From contig JAQICW010000584.1 of NCBI GenBank assembly GCA_027858355.1, positions 1 to 5,483 on the forward strand: a DNA stretch of 5,483 nt, written 5' to 3'. This DNA is from Desulfobacula sp. (GTDB lineage Bacteria; Desulfobacterota; Desulfobacteria; Desulfobacterales; Desulfobacteraceae). A program made the position numbers and the translations under genes. Position 1 is the stretch's first letter, and each line of letters opens with the position of its first letter. The notes under the pieces are model-generated. The model did no database searches. It saw only the letters and a program-made list of their open reading frames with translations, and had not been told where the DNA came from. Positions 1 to 5,483 of this stretch are shown in pieces.

Positions 1-803
1 GTGGTGGTGGGGGTGGTGGAGATTATACCTGAATGTTTTTCATGGATAAGGGATAATTGTTTTTTTATTTCTAATGGCAGGTAGTCCAGGGTTGAATCCA
101 TAACAACACTATCAGGGAATAGATTCCAGTTCCCCTTTTTCCCCATCATTGCAAGTCCTTGTTCCCATTTGTCCTGGTTGAGCTCAGATTTTTTAATAAT
201 AAAAATAAGCTCCAAATCTATAATCTTTTTCACACTGGGTGCAATGTGCGTAATTTCCATGCCAAGCTCAATGTATCCTGCATGTTTTCCCTTAATGATC
301 CAGGGATGGACGACCCGAAGAGTGAAGGTGCCAAAGGGATCTAATTCAATACCAGAAATTGTGGTTTTTTCTTTTTGGGCCTTTACCATGGTAAACCGGT
401 TAATTTCATCACTGTGTTTTTCAAAATTATGCACACGCAGAAAATTTATCCTGGAAAGATCGGTAAAATAAAAGTGTGTAATCTTGTACTGGGAAAGCAG
501 ATCATCAAAAACAGGTTTTGTCTTTTTAAATAATGCTTCTCTATCTTTTAATAAAAATGAGTGCTGGAAATTTTGATTCTCTTTAATTATATTAATCTGG
601 GCTGTTAAAAACCTTGCTTCTGTTGATAAATATTCCTGGAAGAGCTGTCCAGCTCCTTTTACCCTTTGTTGTACATTTTCTTTGTTAGACATTTTCTGGA
701 TGTTGATTACGCCAGCCAGAAAAACTATAATGATGAATGTAAAAAACGTGAGAACAGGAAGAATAATCTTCATCTTAATATGTTCATTTTGTTTGATTTT
801 CAT
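1..803 (-). CDS. Membrane-anchored dCache-type sensor protein, N-terminal part (C-terminus outside window)
   Basis: The open frame has no stop from its start to the window edge, about 267 codons. With the start at 803, residues 1-10 are polar, about 12-32 form one hydrophobic segment (ILPVLTFFTFIIIVFLAGV), and the rest looks extracytoplasmic. Around residues 105-185 are FYFTDLSRINFLRVHNFEKH, SGIELDPFGTFTLRVVHPW and AGYIELGMEI, a pattern I recognise from dCache_3-like periplasmic sensor domains of deltaproteobacterial histidine kinases and receptors. Family assignment is from memory. The output domain (kinase, GGDEF or receptor signalling) is not visible, so no role beyond ligand sensing can be given. 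The gene follows the second cheD in the same direction, which fits a receptor or kinase served by this che module. In-frame ATGs occur at 803 and 773; neither has a good Shine-Dalgarno, and both lie in copies of a 16-bp repeat. An in-frame TGA lies further upstream. The last visible codons are Thr/Pro-rich (STTPTT). Confidence 0.75.
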   Translation of the reverse strand, partial: MKIKQNEHIKMKIILPVLTFFTFIIIVFLAGVINIQKMSNKENVQQRVKGAGQLFQEYLSTEARFLTAQINIIKENQNFQHSFLLKDREALFKKTKPVFDDLLSQYKITHFYFTDLSRINFLRVHNFEKHSDEINRFTMVKAQKEKTTISGIELDPFGTFTLRVVHPWIIKGKHAGYIELGMEITHIAPSVKKIIDLELIFIIKKSELNQDKWEQGLAMMGKKGNWNLFPDSVVMDSTLDYLPLEIKKQLSLIHEKHSGIISTTPTT

Positions 804-887
804 CTTGTTTAATTCTTCATCCTGTTTGATTTTTATCCTGTTTACTTTTCATCCTATCTGGTTTTGATCCTGTTTGCTTTTTGTCCT
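765..887 (-). repeat. Degenerate 16-bp tandem repeat array, about 7-8 copies
   Basis: Read on the minus strand, the stretch after cheD is a head-to-tail array with consensus AGGATGAAAATCAAAC. Copies start at 887, 871, 855, 839, 823 (17 bp), 806, 790 (14 bp, degenerate) and 776 (partial). The copies at 887, 871, 855, 839 and 806 match the consensus at roughly 12-15 of 16 positions. The unit length is not a multiple of three, so this is not a protein repeat. The copies at 806 and 776 hold ATGs that are in frame with the dCache sensor, because the shortened copy makes the spacing 30 nt. Other copies carry ATGs in other frames, each soon closed. It could be a protein-binding array, a slippage-prone minisatellite or remains of 5' extension of the gene by duplication. 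The repeat itself is directly visible; any function is open. Confidence 0.8.
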
Positions 888-906
888 ATTAATGGCTTAA
901 CAAAAC

Positions 907-1413
907 TTATTGGTATGGAAACCAGTCAATATCCCGCAAAGTATCCACTTTTAAAACAGCCACTTCATTGGTACGGGTATTGAACACCACTTTCCTTCCC
1001 TTTTCTCCGCCCACATCTTCCGATAAGATGGGGATTCTACTTTTTAACAATGTCTTTCGGGCTATTTCAATATTTTCCCTGCCAATATCCTTATCATTTT
1101 GTTTTGGATTACAGGCTCCTCCAAATATTTGTGCTTCCAGATGTTTTTTGGGAGATTCATGGGCCAGCATCATTCTTACCAATGTAATAGTGGCAACATT
1201 ACCATACAAAGCAGTGGTTTTTCCTTTTGTTCCCATATAAGGAAATTGAAAATGATTCATTCCACCAATAAGTTTTTTTCTGTCAAAAATACAGACAGAA
1301 ACTCCCGACCCCAGGACTGAGGATATGGTGATATTTTGGTTTGGCACAAAAATATATCCAGGCTGCAGAAAATAATTGGTTGATATTAACTCTTCAGAAT
1401 AGTCCTTATTCAT
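907..1413 (-). CDS. cheD: CheD-like chemoreceptor glutamine deamidase homologue, catalytic Cys replaced by Gly
   Basis: This 168-residue protein has the CheD fold signature throughout. It opens with YFLQPGYIFVPNQNITI, then LGSGVSVCIFD (34-44), GGMNHF (50-55), YGNVAT, a conserved AQIFGGA (94-100), IGRENIEIARKTL and SEDVGGEKGRKVVF (131-144). It ends in DIDWFPYQ, an extension I associate with deltaproteobacterial CheD. CheD proteins deamidate receptor glutamines with a Thr/Cys/His set (T21, C27, H44 in Thermotoga maritima). Aligning by eye, His is kept (H54), the Thr position is Ser (S31), and the Cys position is Gly (G37, codon GGA). C41 matches a second, non-catalytic Cys of the family. The protein may therefore be an inactive, partner-binding form, or use another residue. 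The ATG at 1413 has GGGAG five bases upstream. The gene lies 52 nt after cheR, presumably in the same operon. Fold assignment is firm; activity is doubtful. Confidence 0.9.
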   Translation of the reverse strand: MNKDYSEELISTNYFLQPGYIFVPNQNITISSVLGSGVSVCIFDRKKLIGGMNHFQFPYMGTKGKTTALYGNVATITLVRMMLAHESPKKHLEAQIFGGACNPKQNDKDIGRENIEIARKTLLKSRIPILSEDVGGEKGRKVVFNTRTNEVAVLKVDTLRDIDWFPYQ

Positions 1414-1450
1414 ATGCTCCCTTTTAATCTATTCATTAAATAAACAATCC

Positions 1451-1474
1451 TGATTTGCCGACAAATCATTTTTT
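1451..1474 (+). terminator. Possible weak intrinsic terminator reading on the plus strand, at the cheR 3' end
   Basis: TGATTTG (1451-1457) and CAAATCA (1462-1468) form a 7-bp stem around a 4-nt loop and are followed directly by six T on the plus strand. The geometry resembles a Rho-independent terminator for transcripts opposite to the che genes. The stem has only two G-C pairs, so it would be weak. On the minus strand the same hairpin includes the cheR stop codon and lacks a following T-run, so it is unlikely to stop the che operon, though it could mark a processing or attenuation point before cheD. Confidence 0.3.
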
Positions 1475-2248
1475 CTTATATCCACTGGGAAAAACAGTAT
1501 CCAGGTTGTGCTCAAGCCCGGTAAGGCTTTCAGACATTCCCACAAAAAAATATCCCCCTGGATTCAAAGCCCTGCCTAGAGTGCTTACCACTTTTTGCCT
1601 TGTTGGATTATCAAAATAAATCATTACATTTCTGCAGAAAATAATGTCAAAGGTATCAGAAGGAGTGCTGTACAGCAGGTTAAATTTCTCAAATTTAACA
1701 TATTGCTGGACCTGGGGTTTCACCCTGACATGGCCATTCCATTTGCCTGTTCCCTTTTGAAAATAGGTATGCAGAATGGAAGGGGGCACAGTTTTTACTT
1801 TGTCTTTTGGATAAATACCTCTTCGTCCCAATGTCAGCATTGAATCAGAGACATCAGACGCATAGATATTAAATGAAAATGAATTGGCCAGCAATTGAAC
1901 AGCCAGGGAAAAAGCTTCTTCCCCGCTGGAGGATGCAGCACTCCAGATTTTTAAGGGTTTTTTATTATCAAGTGTCTTGATGAGATATTCGCAATGTTTA
2001 TTTTCCCTGAAAAAATAAGTATGATTGGTTGTGGTGGCATCGATAAATTCAAGGAATTCATCGGGATTGTTTGATATCTCTTGAATATAATCAGACACAG
2101 AGGATATATTTGTCAGCCGCATTCTTTTGGATATTCTTGCAACCAGAAGGCTATATTTTTTTTCATCAAGAACAATGCCGGATTCTTTATAAACAATCCT
2201 GGAAAGTTTTTTAAACTGATCTGGATTTATTTTAGTTTCAGATACCAT
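1466..2248 (-). CDS. cheR: Chemotaxis protein methyltransferase CheR
   Basis: CheR transfers methyl groups from S-adenosylmethionine to glutamates of chemoreceptors, the positive arm of adaptation, in the cytoplasm. The N-terminal helical domain runs to about residue 75 (FKKLSRIVYKESGIVLDEKK). TTNHTYFFRE (73-82) matches the family's TTNxTxFFRE. The SAM-binding loop is WSAASSSGEEAFSLAV (102-117), where most relatives have WSAGCSTGEEPYS. SD (131-132) fits the acidic ribose-binding position. FCRNVMIYFD (204-213) and LNPGGYFFVGMSESL (228-242) complete the methyltransferase core. I chose the ATG at 2248 (MVSETKINPDQF), giving 260 residues, slightly short but normal for the family. The same frame stays open to 2407, but that extension reads non-homologous sequence across the 3' end of cheB. 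A weak GGAA lies about 10 nt upstream. It sits 28 nt after cheB, so methylation and demethylation enzymes are co-expressed. No C-terminal TPR or receptor-pentapeptide-binding addition is present. Confidence 0.95.
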   Translation of the reverse strand: MVSETKINPDQFKKLSRIVYKESGIVLDEKKYSLLVARISKRMRLTNISSVSDYIQEISNNPDEFLEFIDATTTNHTYFFRENKHCEYLIKTLDNKKPLKIWSAASSSGEEAFSLAVQLLANSFSFNIYASDVSDSMLTLGRRGIYPKDKVKTVPPSILHTYFQKGTGKWNGHVRVKPQVQQYVKFEKFNLLYSTPSDTFDIIFCRNVMIYFDNPTRQKVVSTLGRALNPGGYFFVGMSESLTGLEHNLDTVFPSGYKKK

Positions 2249-2276
2249 AAATATTTTCCATTTGTCTGTAAAACAA

Positions 2277-3347
<1,071 letters not shown>

Positions 3348-3809
3348 TCAATTAATCATTATGGAAATTGCCATCATGGAGTCAGGGGTATTAACAATGG
3401 TAAACATTTGGGTATTCAAGATGGTGGATTCATCAATCACCCTGGGGATATCCAGGTCAAAAGGCTTTTTTGAATCTATGCGACTCAATGCATTACCGCA
3501 GATCATGTTCAGGGTTTCCGTTAGCGTGCCCGTAAGATGCTCATCTTCAAGGTCTTCCCGGGATTCGCCCATAAAGCTTTCAGTCATCTCAGAAAGAAGA
3601 TCTTTGGGAATCAAAAGGGTAAGGCATCCTGAAAAATCACCAATAAATGCAAGCTGGCAGGCCAGATTGGGGACATTTTTATCCTTTATGCTTAAAATCC
3701 GGCTGTTACCAATTGTTGATTCTTCCCCAAATTCAACCGGTAAATAGAACATGGTCTCCATGACTTCAGAAGTCGAAGTCGTCATCGCTGTCGTCAGAAT
3801 CTTCATCAT
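3348..3809 (-). CDS. cheX: CheX-type chemotaxis phosphatase
   Basis: The 153-residue protein resembles the CheX domain of the CheC/CheX/FliY family, which dephosphorylates CheY-P and resets the response. Supporting features are an N-terminal helix followed by MFYLPVEFGEE (20-30), the sheet segment LAFIGDFSGCLTLLIPKDL (53-71), and the helix TGTLTETLNMICGNALSRI (93-111). That helix carries the ExxN phosphatase motif (E98, N101). PFDLDIPRVI (116-125) is typical of the stretch after that helix, and the protein ends with a strand rich in Ile and Met. Only one ExxN helix is seen, as in CheX and unlike CheC with two. The ATG at 3809 has GGAG about nine bases upstream and puts the start inside cheY, overlapping its last 44 nt. 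An internal ATG at 3785 would reduce the overlap but has a poorer ribosome site. Position between cheY and cheB supports the call. Partner specificity is inferred. Confidence 0.85.
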   Translation of the reverse strand: MMKILTTAMTTSTSEVMETMFYLPVEFGEESTIGNSRILSIKDKNVPNLACQLAFIGDFSGCLTLLIPKDLLSEMTESFMGESREDLEDEHLTGTLTETLNMICGNALSRIDSKKPFDLDIPRVIDESTILNTQMFTIVNTPDSMMAISIMIN

Positions 3810-4191
3810 AGCTTACTTCTCCAAGGATATTATTTAGTAAATCCCTGATGGTTTCAGGGGTAAAGGGTTTGGGGATATATCCGGCTGCTCCAGCGTCCAT
3901 GAACTCTTTAACTTTTTCTTTATTGCCCTCTGTGGAGATTACAACCACCGGGATATCCTTTAAAAGATCATACTTTTTAATGGTTTTGATAAATTCCATG
4001 CCATTCATGACCGGCATATTGTAATCCGTCATTACAATATCAATCCACCTGTTTTTCATGAGTTCAAGTGCCTCTTGGCCGTTGGCAGCTTCATGGAACT
4101 CTGAACCTGCATACCCTGCAGTTTTAAAGGTTCTTTTTATCACAGAACGCATGGGCAGAGAATCATCCACTATCAGTATTGAATATGACAT
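3766..4191 (-). CDS. cheY: CheY-like single-domain response regulator with acidic C-terminal tail
   Basis: This is a lone receiver domain of 141 residues. It receives phosphate from a histidine kinase, presumably CheA encoded outside the window, and relays it to the flagellar switch or another output. The acidic pocket is D9 and D10, the phospho-acceptor is D56 in IVMTDYNMPVMNG, followed by S86/T87 in VVVISTEG and K107 in YIPKPF. All are at the expected positions, so the domain should be phosphorylatable. Residues 129-141 form a tail of Asp, Ser and Phe (DEDSDDSDDDFDF) that ordinary CheY lacks. This tail is encoded in the stretch shared with the cheX start. AGGAAGGAAATA precedes the ATG at 4191, a good ribosome site. 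The gene follows the 165-bp gap and probably begins a transcription unit running to cheD. A non-flagellar role cannot be excluded, since no flagellar genes are in view. Confidence 0.93.
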   Translation of the reverse strand: MSYSILIVDDSLPMRSVIKRTFKTAGYAGSEFHEAANGQEALELMKNRWIDIVMTDYNMPVMNGMEFIKTIKKYDLLKDIPVVVISTEGNKEKVKEFMDAGAAGYIPKPFTPETIRDLLNNILGEVSYDEDSDDSDDDFDF

Positions 4192-4228
4192 TATTTCCTT
4201 CCTGTTCTTTTTATAGGAAAGTAGTGGG

Positions 4229-4315
4229 ATATGAGTTATGAGTTATGAGTTATGAGTCATGAGAACCAACCTGTCAATTTAGCTGCCCTCAATACCCAAT
4301 ACTCACCACTCATTA
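4229..4315. repeat. Opposed heptamer repeats (TTATGAG-type) forming an imperfect inverted repeat
   Basis: On the plus strand, five 7-bp units run from 4229 to 4263: ATATGAG, TTATGAG three times, and TCATGAG. From 4288 to 4315 the minus strand carries four related heptamers: TAATGAG, TGGTGAG, TATTGGG and TATTGAG. The two blocks face each other across a 24-nt spacer and match at about 20 of 28 aligned positions, so a long, imperfect hairpin or cruciform is possible. Heptamer-period intergenic repeats are known from several bacterial lineages, but I cannot assign this one to a named family. The 165-bp gap from 4192 to 4356 also contains a 5-bp GC stem with a 4-nt loop (4330-4343), 13 nt after the HDOD stop codon. 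It lacks a T-run and is at best a weak terminator. Confidence 0.7.
4249..4277 (-). promoter_or_regulatory. Putative sigma70-type promoter for cheY and downstream genes
   Basis: On the minus strand, a perfect TTGACA (4277-4272) is followed after 17 nt by CATAAC (4254-4249), which matches the TATAAT consensus at four of six positions. The predicted start of transcription would be about 50 nt before the cheY ATG. The -10-like box is part of the heptamer repeat, so the same CATAAC recurs 7 and 14 nt further on, at less favourable spacing. Evidence is sequence similarity only, in the one real gap of the cluster. Confidence 0.35.
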
Positions 4316-4356
4316 CTTTCATCCGATTGTGCCCGCCAGGGCAATGGGTCCTATTA

Positions 4357-5205
4357 TTAAACGATGTGTAATAAATCTTCAATCTCTTTCATATTCATGC
4401 CAAACTCTGCAATAATCATTGCAACATCATCTCCTGACAAACCAAGTTCCTCCATGACATCTGCTTTAAACCGATATGAAAGACCGTCCGAGCCCACACC
4501 ACTTCCCATCATCATGCAGATGCAGTCGCTAAGGTATACAACAGCAATTTCTTTATCCTTGATCATGGTTTCATCGGGCAAATGATGGTTTTGGATTATT
4601 TTGATCATTTTCGGACTGAACTTCCACATTTTTGCAATCATGGCCCCAAGTTCTGCATGATCAATACCCAATATTTTTTTCTCAGCTTCTCTAAAACTGA
4701 AGTTTTTGTTTTCAACCAGATCTTTAATCCTATGGGAAGAATCAGATACATGACTTTCCAAAATAGTTTTACCTATATCTTTTATCAGGGCAGAGGTAAA
4801 TATCGTGTTTTTATTTTTAAAAGAAAATTTAACAGCCACCTGCTTTGCAATCACGGCACAAGAGACAGAATTTTTCCACATATCTCCTTTTTCCAGACCA
4901 TACCCCTGCTGGCTGCCCCCAAGGGCTTTGGCCCCTGATTTAAGCAAAACAAGTTCACTAACCTGGTCTGTACCCAGCATATTGACGGCATCTTTTATGG
5001 ATTCTGCCGGATGTTTAAGCCCGAAATAAGCCGCATTACAGGTTTTTAAAACACTGGCTGTGATACCAGGATCATATTGGATCACATTGGCAATATCTTC
5101 CATGGAGCTGTCAGGGTCATCCACTACCTTTAGAAGCTGACTGGCAACGGCAGGAATCGGCTGTAAATTTTTAATTTCCTTCATGAGTTTCTGGAGTGTT
5201 GTCAT
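4357..5205 (-). CDS. HDOD domain signalling protein
   Basis: The 282-residue protein is an HDOD domain over most of its length, a degenerate relative of HD phosphohydrolases used in bacterial signalling, often next to chemotaxis or receiver genes. Diagnostic stretches are LQPIPAVASQLLKVVDDPDS (14-33), IANVIQYDPGITASVLKTCN (38-57), AAYFG, AVNMLGTDQV (73-82), MWKNSVSCAVIAKQVA (109-124), FTSALIKDIGK (136-146), ILGIDHAELGAMIAKMWKFS (178-197) and IIQNHH (203-208). Active HD enzymes have LLHDIG; here the His is Lys (K142), leaving only the Asp. Hydrolase activity is therefore unlikely, and a scaffold or regulatory role is inferred. No membrane segment or receiver domain is fused. The start codon overlaps the stop of the preceding cheD by ATGA, so the two are translationally coupled. 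The 165-bp gap after its stop separates it from cheY. HDOD membership is firm, but the cellular target is unknown. Confidence 0.92.
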   Translation of the reverse strand: MTTLQKLMKEIKNLQPIPAVASQLLKVVDDPDSSMEDIANVIQYDPGITASVLKTCNAAYFGLKHPAESIKDAVNMLGTDQVSELVLLKSGAKALGGSQQGYGLEKGDMWKNSVSCAVIAKQVAVKFSFKNKNTIFTSALIKDIGKTILESHVSDSSHRIKDLVENKNFSFREAEKKILGIDHAELGAMIAKMWKFSPKMIKIIQNHHLPDETMIKDKEIAVVYLSDCICMMMGSGVGSDGLSYRFKADVMEELGLSGDDVAMIIAEFGMNMKEIEDLLHIV

Positions 5206-5483
5206 ATTTTCACCTCCTTTGATCCGGAAGTTTTGACATAAATATCCCCTGTTGCGATTTCAATCCTGACAGTTCGGTTTACATTCCCACCCACATCCTG
5301 CTTATTGATCATCACATTGTTTTTAAAAAACATTTTTTCAGGACCATAAAATTTCTTTTGCCAATATTAAAAAACCCTTTCTGATCAAGAATTTCTGCTC
5401 CTCCTGCAGCATATATTTTCATCCGCTGTTTAACAGCACCCATTTGATAAGCTGATTTAAACAGTCTGGGGATTCCTGAATCC
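5202..5483 (-). pseudogene. cheD: CheD, 3' part, interrupted by an apparent -1 frame break
   Basis: Reading from the window edge, one frame gives GIPRLFKSAYQMGAVKQRM, then IYAAGGAEILDQKGFFNIGK and RNFMVLKK, which is clear CheD. It then runs into TGA at 5314-5312. The next frame over continues the same family, KNNVMINKQDVGGNVNRTVR then IEIATGDIYVKT, and ends at 5202 inside the HDOD start codon. One extra A in the A6 run at 5338-5333 would restore VLKKMFFKNNVMI, which reads like intact relatives. Causes could be a true loss-of-function deletion, a homopolymer error in the sequence, or programmed -1 frameshifting at the T_TTT_TTA heptamer (5330-5324). The good conservation on both sides suggests the gene is intact or recently broken. 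The catalytic Cys lies outside the window. CheD deamidates receptor glutamines. This copy differs from the second cheD of the cluster: it has FFNIGKRN and lacks the WFPY ending. Confidence 0.8.
5210..5219 (-). promoter_or_regulatory. Strong Shine-Dalgarno of the HDOD gene
   Basis: AAGGAGGTGA, almost fully complementary to the 16S rRNA 3' end, precedes the ATG at 5205 by four bases (AGGAGG core 7 nt away). It lies within the last codons of the frameshifted cheD and fixes the HDOD start. It is much stronger than any other ribosome site in the window, so HDOD translation need not depend on upstream readthrough. Confidence 0.9.

Noticed and set aside
1..20. GTG-triplet run at the window edge as a microsatellite or assembly artefact
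   Set aside because: It continues the sensor frame as Ser-Thr-Thr-Pro-Thr-Thr without a stop and is too short to call. The edge simply cuts the gene.
159..471. Plus-strand open frames opposite the dCache sensor
   Set aside because: They overlap one another and the sensor's uninterrupted minus-strand frame, and show no recognisable protein features.
4257..4322. 21-codon minus-strand frame (MKVMSGEYWVLRAAKLTGWFS) in the gap before cheY
   Set aside because: It is mostly translated heptamer repeat, has no Shine-Dalgarno, and an open frame of this size is expected by chance.
4330..4343. GC hairpin (TGCCC, 4-nt loop, GGGCA) just after the HDOD stop as a terminator
   Set aside because: The stem is only 5 bp and no T-run follows on either strand, so I do not call a terminator.

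Overview
The window is a chemotaxis (che) signalling block from an AT-rich bacterium, with every credible gene on the minus strand, so transcription runs from high to low coordinates. Gene content (CheY, CheX, CheB, CheR, two CheD-type genes, an HDOD protein and a dCache sensor) and protein style suggest Desulfobacterota, perhaps a Desulfobacteraceae-like sulfate reducer. That placement is inferred from family resemblance and is not proven by any marker gene.

Layout in transcription order. (1) 5483-5202: 3' part of a cheD whose frame is broken once, at an A6/T6 stretch; its end overlaps the next start by ATGA. (2) 5205-4357: HDOD-domain protein with a near-perfect Shine-Dalgarno. (3) 4356-4192: 165-bp gap with heptamer repeats in two opposed blocks, a possible sigma70-type promoter and a small GC hairpin. 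(4) 4191-2248: tightly packed cheY, cheX, cheB and cheR start regions; cheY and cheX overlap by 44 nt, cheX-cheB and cheB-cheR are separated by 12 and 28 nt; cheR ends at 1466. (5) 1413-907: a second, full-length CheD-like gene with glycine at the catalytic cysteine position. (6) 887-765: degenerate 16-bp tandem repeats that run into the start of the next gene. (7) 803-1: N-terminal part of a membrane-anchored dCache sensor that leaves the window.

How the genes fit together: CheR methylates and CheB demethylates or deamidates chemoreceptor glutamates, giving adaptation. CheY is the single-domain response regulator and CheX is the probable CheY-P phosphatase. CheD proteins deamidate receptor glutamines or bind CheC-like partners. 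The HDOD protein is a probable signalling scaffold. The kinase CheA and adaptor CheW are not in the window and may lie upstream of 5483. The dCache protein could be a receptor or kinase fed by this module, but its output domain is off the edge.

No entirely new system is evident. The points most worth checking are the CheD Cys-to-Gly substitution, the frame break in the other cheD at a U_UUU_UUA heptamer, the 16-bp array that supplies alternative start codons, the opposed heptamer blocks next to the putative cheY promoter, and the cheY acidic tail encoded inside the cheX start.
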